DNA from: Ephydatia muelleri
Taxonomy: Eukaryota > Porifera > Demospongiae > Spongillida > Spongillidae
Direction: 5' to 3'
DNA length: 64,000 bases
NCBI GenBank assembly: GCA_013339895.1
Contig: JABACO010000002.1
Coordinates: 16,247,260 to 16,311,259, forward strand
Shown: one piece after another, positions 32,331 to 44,908 of the stretch
How positions within the stretch are numbered: the stretch's first letter is position 1
How the letters are laid out: every line of letters starts with the position of its first letter
Notes under the pieces: model-generated
Told to the model about the DNA's origin: nothing
The model's database searches: none
The model's input: only the letters and a program-made list of their open reading frames with translations
Translations under genes and position numbers: made by a program

Positions 32331-35300
32331 AACGTTAATTAATTGATTTAATAATTAGCTGTTTTTATGTTTTGATAAAGTAACGGTGAATGTAGAATTT
32401 TGATATTCAATTCCTAGCCAGAGTTATGGGTCGATGTCCGAAATTTCTGGCAATGATGTGCCATTTCTAGTACTACTTCAAGTTGAAAATAGTCATACGG
32501 TTATGATTACGGGCTCAGTCCAACATGTTGTCCAAATGGCTGCTTAACAAGAGGAGGTATTATAAAGCATGAAGAACAATGCAGCTGCGGGGGAGGTGAC
32601 CAAGCTGGTGACAGGGATAGGTATGAGGTGTGACAATTAAGGGTTGCGGGTGAAATGAAGTGCATAATTATGAGGAATGTAGTCAGATGGTATCAGCCTA
32701 CATGAAATGGGCTATGCGAGGAATGCAGTGAGTCAGTTATTTATAGCAGATAATACATCCCTACTCTGCTCGTATCAATTGGCTGAGTTCATGACACACC
32801 GTAGAGGTAAGCGTGGTTGGAAATCTATGCGTATTTCAAGCCCTGAAGTTCCGGGGCATTCTAAAGTGATTAGCTTTTCGAATATAGCGTGTGTATGATA
32901 CACATCTAGGTGGTACAGTCCCTCTGTGTATATACACATATGTACGCTATGTAACCGCTGTTATGCAAGGAGAACGACCACTCTTCTCTCTCATGTTGTG
33001 TCTCGTTATGAGGTTGCTCAGTGAGTGGGGGAGGGGGTTGCATATGCTAAGATGCACATATTTGCAACTAGCGATTATCAAACCGTGGGTATTGTAAGGG
33101 ATGGAGCCGATGGGGCGCCTTTTTTAATGAAGCCCCCCCCCCCCCACCCCCTCCCCCCCTCCCCGGAAAACCTTAGCGACGGTACAGCCTCCTAATCGCA
33201 CTAACCGAACGTACATAGACATGCACCTCTATGATACAGGAAGTATGCAAGCGGCTATATAGGTTAGGATAGGTACTTTAATAAATTGCGTATGCGTAGG
33301 CGGAAACTGGTAATCTAAATTCCGTCGAAAATTGTGACCGTATTACGGATTTCTCTACGAGTGCTCAAGAAGATACGCGTTTTGTAAAGTTGTTTGGAAG
33401 GTATTTAGGACTTTATTACTAGGTTAAAGAAGAAAAAGGGTTGCATGATACACTAATGGTGTCGAAATGTAAGGCAGCATACGGCGTAATTGTGTGTGCC
33501 TCGTTGATTTTTATAGTATTCTATCGCGATTAGCCATTCCCTAGTTTTTAAAGGTGCCAACTTGAGGAAGCGTTTGCCATATTTATTAGGTCTTAGTCTA
33601 TACCAGGATAAAATTTCATGAACTTTGGATGGTGCCCAAGGGTCCATTTAACGGCACAGGTGTTTACTGTTGGATTGCTTAGAGCTCGACATAATATAAC
33701 TTAACCTGGTATTTCAGTGTTAGAGTCCTGTGAATTAAACTTAATTTTTGTATTTTCAGTGCATAGACAATCTATTTTGTTTGTGTGCCAAGGAGTTTTT
33801 TGATGCTCTATTTAATACACACCAAATTCGTCAAGGTGCGCGTTAGTTATTGAAACTGTTTTACAGTACGGATCCTCATGTCATTAAAAATAGCTGTATT
33901 ATTGTGATATGATGGTGCCCACACAGCGTATTTTTCAAGACAATATATTGATGTTAGTGTATCCTAGCTATGCATTAACATTGAGAAATGCATGCTATTT
34001 GTATTGTTGATTAGAATGAGAACTGTTCAGATGTTTAGATGAGCATTACAAACTGCTAGTTCTTGAAATAAGGAATGGGTGTTGGTGCTATACATTAATA
34101 TAGACCTGGCAAACATCATCAGCACCAGTGGACAATATGTTTGCTGAGACCTGGCTGCACGGCTATGCCTTTATAGAAATGTACTTTCTGTCAGTTGAGG
34201 AGCAAAATATGCTCCTCTAGGAATGCAGTTTGAGTGTAGCCAACAGATTGTATGTTAAGGTATACATGTAGAAGTTGAAGGGTGTTGATATCCTAGTATG
34301 TTGGATACAATGTCATGGCCTCTGTGTTGGGCTGTTGATGAGTGTTAGATATGCATACACACAGTGCCATGTGGTACAAGAGATGGTTTCTGCAGATGTG
34401 TGAGCATTCCGCTAGGTGTCATGTGCACGGTCACTACCCCTCCCCCCCCCCCCCCCCCCCCCCCCCCCCCAGTGGTGATATATCTTATGCACAGGCTTCA
34501 GACTAGAGATCTTGAGAAGAAGCAGGCCAGTAGCAGCAGATCAGGAAGCATCATGATTCTTAATACAACTGTATATTGTGGCTATATGCCATGTTGTGAT
34601 ATTTTGTTTGAATAGAGCCGGCATGGTTTTTCCCCTCACTTCAGTGAGGTTTTTTCCCCTGAGGTGGTAAGGGCCCACCACCATCGCTAAATAAAGTAGG
34701 CTCAAAATCAAAAGCTTAGCTATATAGGTAGTTGGTCCCTGTTCTGTATGTAGGTTCTCGGTAGTATGAGAATCATGTCATGTGACGTTTTGTTTTGTGT
34801 CGGCATGTGCGGCACCAATTTTATGTTAAAGTGATTAGTTGCATGGGTGATGCGACCATAATATAGAAGAAGCGTCTAATATTAAAGTAGGTTCCTTGTT
34901 GGAAAAGTAAAATGGGACAATGCAGAAGTTGTGTGCGCACACACTCTCAGAACGAGTAAGAAAATATAGTTAAATCTGTTAAGTTAGTTAGTAAGCAACA
35001 TTTTTATATTACAAGAACAGAGACCTAAAGATAAGAAAAGAGTAGTTTAAGGAGGAAGATAGAAAAGAAGTTGCAATGTGTGGCACTAGAGGAAGTTGAT
35101 TTATCAAATGAATTTCCAGATACCTTGGAATGTAAAAGGAATATAATATTAAGCAATTGTAAGTCAGTTATTAATGGTCTGTATTTTGAACAGCTATGGT
35201 AGCATCACAATGTGCTATATAATATGTGTAAAGCAATCAGAGAAGTCCTAAAGTAATTATTACATATTGGAAGAATGACAGCGAAGTAGAAGGAGAGAAC

Positions 35301-35689
35301 ATTACAATATCACAATATGGGCTATTGGCATGCAGCGGATTGCATAAATGGAGACCTAAATTTAGATATAATGTGTATTTGACACTGTGAGCCATATCAA
35401 GAGTATCTATGTTGTATTTTATGCAATTATGGCATCATTATCTTGAATACTTTTACAGTAGCTGCATGGAGAAGTCAAGCGGTCACAGTTTTTTATATCG
35501 CGGTCCGTCCATTCACATTGCGTACACTGTTAGTTACCCGCGATGCAATGTTTGAAACGCTATAACTTTTGAAATACTAATCTGTTTTCATTGGCAAATG
35601 CATATTTTTGATGCATTCATTTTGCTCTGTTAGGGTATACATAAAAGTTCAAGTTATATAAATTTTCAAAAATTTATTAAAGTACCTAG
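32331..35689. other. Gene-poor stretch with low-complexity tracts
   Basis: I support no gene in 3.4 kb. It holds a C-rich tract at 33132-33170, a pure C29 tract at 34442-34470, and at 32800-32880 a diverged, inverted copy of the repeated receptor-locus phrase found near 1870-1950 and 46930-47010. Confidence 0.5.
34442..34470. repeat. Poly-C tract
   Basis: This is a run of about 29 C. Confidence 0.9.
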
Positions 35690-35880
35690 TTAGGAAAAGC
35701 TATGCTACCGAGTGGCTTAATGGAACTCGTACAATGCATGCCTGAGTCCAGGCAACGTCATTTTCCACCCGCATACAATATTAATCGTTCTCTACAGCTG
35801 TAGCGAAATTCAGAGCTCTAGACATTGTTACAAGCTTGTTTCCTTATTCCTCCATGTGTCTGTGCGACTATTGAATTTGC
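35690..35880 (-). repeat. Diverged inverted copy of the 1500-1700 repeat
   Basis: It shares the words GTGGCTTAATGGAACTCG and CTACAGCTG.AGCGAAAT with the reverse complement of 1500-1700 and 46550-46740. It lies 1.6 kb upstream of the intact receptor gene, and its inverted orientation agrees with the inverted orientation of that gene relative to copies 1 and 2. Confidence 0.55.
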
Positions 35881-36042
35881 GGTGCGTAGTATGCATTGAC
35901 GTAATATTTTCTTAACAGCGCGTAAAAACCAGAGATAATAGAGTTTCTGGTAAAAACTAAAGCATGCATTATTAATGAGGAAACAAATGTACTTGTATAT
36001 ATGGGATCGTTTCCGCGAAAAGGGACCTAAAACATCAAGATT

Positions 36043-36859
36043 TGGGAAAGTTTCCGAGAAAAGGTGTATTATAAAAAAGCATAATAAAAATGCCTTACGT
36101 TTGAAATGCTATAACTTCCGAAGGGTTAACGCTATCGTCTTCCTATTTTTAGCACTTCATACTGCACCATTTCTCTATGGTAAAATACATTTTGGAATCT
36201 TGAACATGCTCCATGCCAGTATCGCGATGTCCGATACCCCAAGGGGTTCAAACCCGCCATAACTTTCTGTAGGAGTAATCAAATCGCTTCAAACTCGGTT
36301 TGTAGGTGGAGAGGTCCTATATCTATCTATTTGTTCTGTTCGTTAATTTTTATGCAATTCGTTACGGAGATACAGTTGAACAAACTAAGTGCACATTTTC
36401 GCGCTCGTTTCGCGCCAATGATTTGGGCAAATTGCGCTCCGCTCAATGTATGGGGAGGCGGGGATTATTACATTGGCGTGAATCAAGCGGGAAAACGTGC
36501 TCGTAGTTTATTCAACTGTATCTCCGTAACAGATGGCATAAAAATTAACGAACAGAACAAATCGATAGGTATAGGACCTCTCTACCTACATACCGAATTT
36601 GAAGCGATTTCATTACTCCTACAGAAAGTTATGGCGGGTTTGAACCCGGTGGGGTATCGAACGTTGCAATACTGACAAGGAGCAAGTGCAAGATCCCAAA
36701 AAGTACTTTACCATAGAGAAATGGTGTAATATGAAGTGCTGAAAATAGGAAGACGATAGCGTTAACCCTTCGGAAGTTATAGCATTTCAAACGTAAGGCA
36801 TTTTTATTATGCTTTTTTTTATAATACACGCTAGGTCCCTTTTCTCGGAAACTTTCCCA
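36043..36859. mobile_element. Foldback element A, ~817 bp
   Basis: Nearly the whole element is an inverted repeat. The arms (about 36043-36418 and 36471-36859) begin GGGAAAGTTTCCGAGAAAAGG and are interrupted by a ~50-bp centre containing GGGGAGGCGGGGATTATTAC. The second copy, element B at 40005-40820, is its reverse complement. Both strands carry ORFs of about 90-115 codons, but these mirror each other through the palindrome and I regard them as non-coding. A half-end of the same sequence (TTTCCGCGAAAAGGGACC) lies just outside at 36009-36026. Confidence 0.85.
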
Positions 36860-37457
36860 TTTCACTTTTTTTTAAAAAATATTCTAGAATTCTGACATGT
36901 CCTCTACACAATGCTTCTTACGCACTGAGGATCAGAGTATCTGTCATGGAGTTGTAAGGCTTTGAATTGTTATACATTTCAACGCATGCAGGCATTACAC
37001 TTCTATAGCGCGTACTGGAAAATTTATCGTGTATGCTTCACATGCAGCGCTCATTCTTTCTTGCACGGGTGGGCTTGACCCTCACGCCACAACAAGATAT
37101 AAGCGTCTGGCCTCTCTGCCCTCCACAAAATGGTGCCAGGCTAATAGCTCAACCAACATGTGGTTGAGATGCCATGCACCTTACATTCTCTTTGCTTCTA
37201 AGCTCATAAAGTATGCGTATTCGAGGGGCATGTTCTCATATTGGTCATTCATTATGTGCTTGGGACACTTGACCTGGTGGCAAGGGAAGCTTATACCACA
37301 ATAGACTCTTTCATTATTATTATTTTTATTTATAAATACATACAATGTTGTGTTTGCAACCGTCGTGTAATCAGCCTGTTAAGTAATTCGATTTTGGTAC
37401 GTCATCTCAAAAGCCTTTGTTTTTGATGTTATTGCCTACTATTTTATATTTCTATAC

Positions 37458-38477
37458 ATGCAGCTTATGATGGAGTTTGAAAACCAAACAGTTGGTCGTC
37501 TACTAAATTCTTCCGCAGATGACCACTCAACTGAAGAAGTGTACGTCGCTATAGGGATCATCCATCTTGTAATCGTGGTGATTCCCTCACTGGTGATCGT
37601 GCCTGTGGTTCTCTACTACATCTACCGTGTTATGAAGCAATCAGGGGTTAAACCCGTTATTTTCCTGTGCGCAGTAGTGGCAGTTCTGTGCATCACAGGT
37701 CCCCTCACTCACGGCATTTTGACAGACGTAGGCGTCATTGCAAATATACCAGTATATGGAAACTGCTCCAGTCCGTATCTAACGAGCGCTATCCGAGCAT
37801 TTCTTGCATCCGGGATACACTCAACCGTAGTGCTTACCTTAACGCTGATATCGGCAGTGAAATTTTCAATGCTCTTCTACTTCAGATTCCAGATCACCTT
37901 AAAAATGGTTTGCGCTGCTTTTCTATTCATTGTCGTCTATTCCTTTGCTATTAACAGCTTGAGATTTACTGGTACATATAGGGAGATTCGGGGACCCATC
38001 TGCTCGCAGGAAGGAGGAATCGCCACCATCTCTAACATTATCCTCTCAGTAGCCTTCGTCATTCCTTTAATAGTAGCCGTGGGGTGTTCGGTACTCACGT
38101 GCTTAAAAACTAAGAATAGCATGGCTGGTGCCATAGGCAAATCGATGGTCAGATCTGTGGTGGTCCTACATGTAAACACCTTCAATATCACGTGCTACGT
38201 AGCACTGAGAGTACCAGGCCTTGTGATTTACTACCTGGGAAAGGAGCTAAGTGCATCGGAGCAGTCGCAGGAGACGCTCAATCAACTGGTGGTGATAGGT
38301 CAATATATCGGTGACGTCAGCTACCCTCTCACAGCACTCTCCATCCTCATCCTCCACTATGGCATTCGGCAAATGGCGTTCAGCTGTTGTATAATAAAAG
38401 GAAAGCAGTTACTCTTCAGCTGCAAATACCACCTTAACAACGTTCTAACCTGCGTACATAATCGACTGTCCAAATAG
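37458..38477 (+). CDS. Seven-transmembrane receptor, intronless
   Basis: The frame encodes 339 residues with seven hydrophobic segments at about 29-56, 67-89, 111-141, 148-168, 189-215, 228-260 and 278-301. It fits a G-protein-coupled-receptor topology, with a short N-terminus carrying possible N-glycosylation sites (NQT and NSS) and no signal peptide. Cysteines at about 103 and 182 could form the usual disulfide between the first and second extracellular loops. The rhodopsin-family DRY and NPxxY motifs are absent: TM3 ends ISAVKFSML and TM7 reads GDVSYPLTALSILIL. I cannot name the family or ligand, and a lineage-specific chemoreceptor-like group is likely given the paralogous fragments in the window. 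A second ATG lies three codons downstream. The gene lies between foldback elements A and B. Confidence 0.8.
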   Translation: MQLMMEFENQTVGRLLNSSADDHSTEEVYVAIGIIHLVIVVIPSLVIVPVVLYYIYRVMKQSGVKPVIFLCAVVAVLCITGPLTHGILTDVGVIANIPVYGNCSSPYLTSAIRAFLASGIHSTVVLTLTLISAVKFSMLFYFRFQITLKMVCAAFLFIVVYSFAINSLRFTGTYREIRGPICSQEGGIATISNIILSVAFVIPLIVAVGCSVLTCLKTKNSMAGAIGKSMVRSVVVLHVNTFNITCYVALRVPGLVIYYLGKELSASEQSQETLNQLVVIGQYIGDVSYPLTALSILILHYGIRQMAFSCCIIKGKQLLFSCKYHLNNVLTCVHNRLSK

Positions 38478-38570
38478 CATACTGAATGCTCATGCATGCA
38501 TTTTTATGTACATCACACCTCATACCTCACTAATTCATGTATCCTCACCCCCTACTTGATCCATTATACA

Positions 38571-38576
38571 CACACG

Positions 38577-38617
<41 letters not shown>
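38571..38617. repeat. (CA)n microsatellite
   Basis: A short CA/CGCA array sits 90 bp after the receptor stop codon. A CA array also follows the pseudogene copies. Confidence 0.85.
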
Positions 38618-38618
<1 letters not shown>

Positions 38619-40004
38619 CCAACCCACTGTGTTAGTGTGAACTCTGTATGCATGGATTTAAAATAATTACATACCTCTATTATGATATGACTTGGCAGTA
38701 AGAACTTGAAAAAGAATGTCATCACGTGATACCAATGGTTAGTTATTAACGAATTTAGCTACCCCTCTCCAAATCAACTTGTGCATTGATTTCTGCCTGA
38801 GTTTTTCGTCTTTTTCAATGAAATTTGGTATATTACTAGTACATCTATGTCTTCAACGTTTGAGTCTTACGCATTCAACTCGGATCGAACGTTACAGTTG
38901 CATTCATAAAAACACCACCATTTTAGGTGTGTTTGTGTTAGGTCAGGTTTTTCCTCTTGAGAAGATTATAGCACTCAGGATTTTCAGATTACATTGTGCG
39001 ATACGTGTACTATCGAATTAGCTCCATCCACGGCCTGTAACGTTAAACGTAGCGTAGAAAACAAGCTCAGAAAAACCAGTGGCTTGATAACATCGCCATT
39101 TTGAATAATTAAACATTGATAACGCATAAACTTTCATAACCTATCTACACGGCCAATAATTGGATTCCGTTACGGATACGTTGGAATTGCTACACGGATC
39201 CGACAAATTGCGAGCGTAACGCAAGCGATGGGTAACCGATTTTTTTGGAAGCGTAGCAGTATTTTGCGTATAGCATGCGTGTACGCCTCCGATACGTACC
39301 CGTATACGTAAATGCGACGTACGCTGGTTTTTATACCACGCCCGCGACTGTACTAGTTCAAATAAACTCAAACATGTCATTTCTATGGCAAACAATGTAT
39401 ACAGAATATGTTATAGCAGTACATATTGTTGTCTGTATTCTGCCAAGACACAGTTTCTTTTGTGTCACCATCGTTCAATTCTTGATGTTGTGTCCTGTTC
39501 TGCCAAGACACATTGGCTGTCACACTGGTGTACGACAGAGACTGCACAGCTGACAAGTGTTGATGCTGTGCAACGAATCACCTTCGTCATTGTTAGCAGT
39601 GGACAACCCCACTCGGGCTCAGTATACCACTCAGCACAGGCTCCAAATAACGCACCAAACAAAAATGTTGCTTGCTCCGTGTGAAAGCTGCCAATAAACA
39701 ATCCAGTCTCCAATGCCACCTGTAGAACAATAAGACATACGAGTCGTACACATGAGAATACTAAATACATCATACCGAGGTGGAAGCTTGAGAATTGTAT
39801 TCTATGTAGTCCTGTACATTAATGAGTTGTCCATTTTTTCCTACAGTCGCAAGTTTGAAATTCCATGTGGCAACAGAACAGTGAACTTTGCATATATTTC
39901 TTCTTATGACATCGTTTTCCCTTCCAATGTAATCGGTACTGAAGCCAATGGAGCATTTGTTCTAGCTGAACAATAAAAAACATGAAAGTTCACAATCAAA
40001 CATA

Positions 40005-40820
40005 TGGGAAAGTTTCCGAGAAAAGGGACCTAGCGTGTATTATAAAAAAGCATAATAAAAATGCCTTACGTTTGAAATGCTATAACTTCCGAAGGGTTAA
40101 CGCTATCGTCTTCCTATTTTCAGCACTTCATATTACACCATTTCTCTATGGTAAAATACTTTTTGGGATCTTGTACTTGCTCCTTGCCAGTATTGCAACG
40201 TTCGATACCCCACCGGGTTCAAACCCGCCATAACTTTCTGTAGAAATCGCTTCAAATTCGGTATGTAGGTAGAGAGGTCCTATACCTATCGATTTGTTCT
40301 GTTCGTTAATTTTTATGCCATCTGTTACGGAGATACAGTTGAATAAACTACGTGCACGTTTTCCCGCTTGATTCGCGCCAATGTAATAATCCCCGCCTCC
40401 CCATACATTGAGCGGAGCGCAATTTGCCCAAATCATTGGCGCGAAACGAGCGCGAAAATGTGCACGTTGTTTGTTCAACTGTATCTCCGTAACGGATTGC
40501 ATAAAAATTAACGAACAGAACAAATAGATAGATATAGGACCTCTCCACTTACAAACCGAGTTTGAAACGATTTAATTACTCCTACAGAAAGTTATGGCGG
40601 GTTTGAACCCCTTGAGGTATCGGACATCGCGATACTGGCATGGAGCATGTTCAAGATTCCAAAATGTATTTTACCATAGAGAAATGGTGTAATATGAAGT
40701 GCTGAAAATAGGAAGACGATAGCGTTAACCCTTCGGAAGTTATAGCATTTCAAACGTAAGGCATTTTTATTATGCTTTTTAATAATACACGCTAGGTCCC
40801 TTTTCTCGGAAACTTTCCCA
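40005..40820. mobile_element. Foldback element B, ~816 bp
   Basis: It is the reverse complement of element A (36043-36859), with inverted arms and the same GGGAAAGTTTCC ends, flanked by TA on both sides. It is nested inside the 39146-42601 transposon. The ~115-codon mirror frames are not considered genes. Confidence 0.85.
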
Positions 40821-40899
40821 TATACATATATAAATAAATGTACTCACATATATGGAACATGTACAAACATGTACATATATATACACACATTGAGTAAAC

Positions 40900-41930
40900 A
40901 ACAATGAAATAACAGAGACAAAAAAAATGTTTCATCACAAACAAAAACACACAAAGAATATAATGCATTTATTTGTGTACATCATATTCATACTCATTAT
41001 TACCTTTCGTAGTGTTCCATGTTTATGAATTCCACCACTCCCACATTCTTGGACTTCACCATCTAAAAACACTTCTTCGTTGGTATGGTAAAGGCTGACA
41101 AGGTCCTCACCACATCTGCAAGTAGAAAATTAAGCTTTACCGGTCTCAAGGAATACCAGACCTTCAGATGTATTGTAGCAACTGCCGGAAAAGGTAAATC
41201 TAATACTTTCTTGTACAGCAAAAGCAGTAGCAAAATCCTTGCTAGGGGCCTGTCTGTTGCTATATACATTGCGTGACCATATTACAGAATTGACACCTGA
41301 AACACAATATGTTCCATACAATATCTTTGTGCACATTGTGGAACTTACCTTTCTGTGTTGAATGAAGATGTATGCCCAAACCTCAACATGCAGTCTGGAA
41401 GGTGCAGCATCAGGTGAGTTTACGGTTTTTTTTTCACCACATCACGCTGTAGGTAGCCCTTGCAAATCGGTGACACACAATTCAATGTTCTGAGGTTCAA
41501 ACCCATCATAATACACCATTTTGAGAACCTATTTTGCGTGACAAAATTATAAAATGAAAACGCAAACAATCACATTTCCATTACGTACCATTGACAAGGC
41601 ACGTAGAAGGATACATCAGATGGGCTGTAGAACTGTTAGTGAGTAGGTTAAGTTTAAGCTTTTGTTAATATACCTTGTGTACCTTCTCTGGTGCATGATA
41701 TCCAGGTAGCTTATATGAGACCATAGTGGAAACACTTGGAAGTGCACGACACATGCATCTCAGAGTATGGGACACAAATGTCAGATTGGATAGACCCTGT
41801 GTAGAGGAGTGAATGATTACACTCCTTCAACAAATCATCAAGAATGCCTTACCATTGAACAAGGACTGTTGATTATTATGTATGTCATTGCAGACATCAT
41901 AGATAAAATGGATGGTACTGGCCCTCTCTA
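40900..41930 (-). other. Decayed internal part of the 39146-42601 transposon
   Basis: Several short minus-strand frames (for example near 41336-41063) share plausible codon content but no motif I recognise, and they are interrupted by stops. They may be exons of a degenerate transposase. I do not name a function. Confidence 0.35.
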
Positions 41931-41989
41931 TTGGCACTGCTATTTGTGAGGCTTAGAATATTGGCTACATCTATACAGTGCACACAAAT

Positions 41990-42343
41990 TCATAGTAAAT
42001 GTTACACAATCACATCGAATTATTCCCACCTGAATCAGAACGAGAGTCTGAATCCTTTTCCGCTTCGTCGCGTGATGGCCAATGTCCACGTCCCCTATAG
42101 CTAGTGATGATTCGTCGCTAGGAATTGCTGAAGGACTATGACTCTTGGTTACAGTAGTGGATCCACCCGTATCAACATTTCCAGATTCAAGCTCAGCTTC
42201 CAAATTCTCAGTTGAGGCACAATTTCCATCAGACGAACCTTGTCTTTGTGGGATGTGGTCTCTACATGCCTTTCATATCTGTATTTATAGTCAAACTCTT
42301 TCAGACAAACATCACAGTGACATTTAGCAGCCATCTTTCTCAC
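41990..42343 (-). pseudogene. C2H2 zinc-finger N-terminal exon, frameshifted
   Basis: The frame 42343-42149 begins MAAKCHCDVCLKEF (from the second Met) and completes a C2H2 finger (C-x2-C ... H-x5-H). A one-base shift near 42235 then leads into an acidic, Ser/Thr-rich stretch and a basic KRKR patch. It ends near 42050 at a possible donor (GTGGGA). It probably encoded the DNA-binding start of the transposase of the surrounding element. Confidence 0.5.
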
Positions 42344-43640
42344 GTGCAGCTGCGGTTGCAGGCTGTACAGTCCGATACGCTTGCGTAAAGCACACGTAAC
42401 ACCTTTTTTGCTAAATCGCCAGCGTCACCGTGCATGACGTTTGCGTTACGCAAAATTTTTACACGCTACGTATTCGGTAAGATCATAGCCTCCGTATCGT
42501 AACTTCACAACGATCGTCTGCGATACGCCGTTTCGAACGCATCCGTGACGCAAGCGATAAATAACGCTTGCGTAACGCAGGCGGTACTTATTGGCCGTGT
42601 AATCATCGAGGGCGTTGTTTCTGAATGGCTGAGGACGTTATTCTAGCGATCGAAACGGTTCTTTTCAGAACCCTCCTGACGAAATTCCAACTAGCAGTCG
42701 CTCTAAAAGGCACGCTATAGTAAGGCTGCCTCGTCGGCATGGACGGAGCTGGAAAAGCGAAAGAGTCCCGAGGAGACCCGTTAGCAGGTGTACAGTACAT
42801 GCGCAATGCTAGGATCTTTGTATCGAGTCAGTGAGGTCAGGCAAACATTGACCCAACGCATCTAGTTGTTTGGCAGAATCTTCTTGAATCGTTACACGTG
42901 ACCTCCTCCGTTTCCCTGTCACTTGCTGGCATTGTTCTTCTGAGCATTTCTGCCAACGCTTCATTACACCTGCTAACGGGTCTCTTCGGGGACTCTCACT
43001 TTTTCAGCTTCGTCCATGTCGACGAGGCAGCCTTACTAGCGTGCCTTTTAGAGCGACTGCGAGGATTTTCGTCAGGAGGGATTAGAAACGAACCGTTTCG
43101 TTCGCTAGAAATAGCCATTCAACCCTCGATGATTGGCTAGGTTATGAAAGTTTATGCGTCTTTAAACGTATTCAATGTCTAATTAAATGGCGACGTTTCC
43201 AAGCCACTAGTTTTTTTGAGCTTGTTTTCTACGCTACGTTTAACGTTACTGGCCGTGGATGGAGCCAATTCGATAATACACGTATCGCACAATGTAATCT
43301 GAAAATCCTGAGTGCTATAATCTTCTCAAGAGGAAATAACGCACCTAAAATGGCGGTGTTTTTATGAATGCAACTGTAACGTTCGATCCAAAGTTGAATG
43401 CGTAAGATTCAAACGTTGAAGACATGGATGTACTAGTAATATACCAAATTTCATTGAAAAAGACGAAAAACTGAGGCAGAAAACAATGCACAAGTTGGTT
43501 TGGAGAGGGGTAGCTAAATTTGTTATTAACTAACCATTGGTATCACGTGATGACATTCTTTTTCAAGTTCGTACTGCCAAGTCATATCACAATAGAGGTA
43601 TGTAATTACTGAAAAATACAACATAGAACATAACACCTTT

Positions 43641-43660
43641 GGGGGGGGGGGGGGGGGGGG
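43641..43660. repeat. Poly-G tract
   Basis: A run of about 20 G follows ACATAGAACATAA, a phrase repeated at 44665-44680 before a shorter G run. The ~1-kb segment between them is thus flanked by a short direct repeat. Confidence 0.8.
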
Positions 43661-44065
43661 AAATTTGGCCAAGTATGATGTTCTCCACTGTAGTGTGAAA
43701 CAGATCACTGTAACCGCATGTGGGTATTACATTTCCATTTGCCAACCATCAGCTACAGGCACCCAACTATTCTGCTCTACTCGAGTGATGTTGACCACAG
43801 ATATTGCAATGGATCTTCCTTACATTGTCTGCAGGGGGTCACATAATGCAGCACATTGCATCATTAATGCTACCAAATACTGGAATTTTGATACAGTGTA
43901 TATGTAAGAAGGCAATTTATGGGTGCAATTTAGGGTGGTGAAGTGAAGGGCATAATTATGGGGAATGTGTGTTGGCTAATACAAATGGACACATGCCTGA
44001 ATCAACTATTGAAATGTCTCACCACAATTGTATATAGGGACAATATTAGCCAAATCATTGCATGC

Positions 44066-44385
44066 ATGATCCGACCTCTGCCTATCCTGGTCACGAGCTT
44101 GAACATTTCTCTAGCAGCTGCATTGTTCAATGCCTCCTCTTGTTGACAGCAACTTATCTATGTTCCTCAATTAGTGTCAATGATAGCCAGATCAAAGGAT
44201 GGGAAACCACACAGATGCTGAGAAATGGAGTCGGCAGGTTCCAAAACATGCATGTTATGCACGACTGTTAGAAAATGCATCACTCTGGGATAGTATGACT
44301 CATTCTACGTTTTACAACTACATTGAGAGCAGCAGTAGTTCACGTATAGCAATGTCTGTTATCTTGATTCATGTGCCCAAAGATA
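44066..44385 (+). repeat. Dispersed repeat, copy 1 (partner 63703-64000)
   Basis: The block starting GATCCGACCTCTGCCTATC is nearly identical to 63703-64000 in the same orientation. No coding frame is convincing. Confidence 0.85.
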
Positions 44386-44417
44386 CAGAGCATGTGCATG
44401 TGAGTACACATATGCAT

Positions 44418-44587
<170 letters not shown>

Positions 44588-44908
44588 CCTCTCACACACA
44601 CACATGTACATGCATGCATAGCAAACATTGTCCAATTTTCTTTTAATTTTATTATACTGAAAAATACAACATAGAACATAAAACTTTGGGGGGTGTCAGG
44701 GAAGCCAACCAGTCCTAAAGGTCCGGAGTGCAACAATTGAGAGACAGTAACCTGTCAACAAGGCTGCATTCAGAAGGTTGAACTAAAGTGTTGTAATACG
44801 AACTTGAGGTTAAAGTTAGTCACGTATTGGTGCTATGTGTATGTATATATAAGCATGCACGTATGTTGGAAAGATAGATGAACATGATGAGATTGAGAGT
44901 TCTCTGAG

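Larger units (their letters stand above)
39146..42601. mobile_element. 3.46-kb DNA transposon inserted in the foldback arm
   Basis: The ends are inverted repeats of TACACGGCCAATAA (left at 39146, right ending 42601), followed inside by many copies of GCGTAACGCAAGCG-like words near 39180-39300 and 42360-42590. A 3-bp duplication ATC flanks it (39143-39145 and 42602-42604). The undisturbed right arm of the host foldback shows the sequence without the insertion, which supports these limits. The inside carries a C2H2-finger fragment (42149-42343), other broken minus-strand frames I do not recognise, and foldback element B. I cannot assign a superfamily. Confidence 0.8.
38664..43608. mobile_element. 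Large foldback element, split by a later transposon
   Basis: The outer arms 38664-39145 and 43131-43608 are inverted repeats starting TAATTACATACCTCTAT. The inner arms 42602-42800 and 42955-43131 are also inverted repeats and continue the same symmetry. Removing the element at 39146-42601 joins the left arm into one unit of about 680 bp facing an equal right arm around a ~150-bp centre. The original element was therefore a ~1.5-kb foldback. No coding sequence is evident in the arms. Confidence 0.85.

Noticed and set aside
35460..35690. Possible gene between the poly-C tract and foldback A
   Set aside because: It is AT-rich with stops in all frames and no recognisable motif.
36331..36675. ORFs of 66-125 codons in the two foldback elements (also 40146-40548 and 39982-40233)
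   Set aside because: They appear in mirrored form on both strands because the elements are palindromes, and no domain or splice signal supports them.
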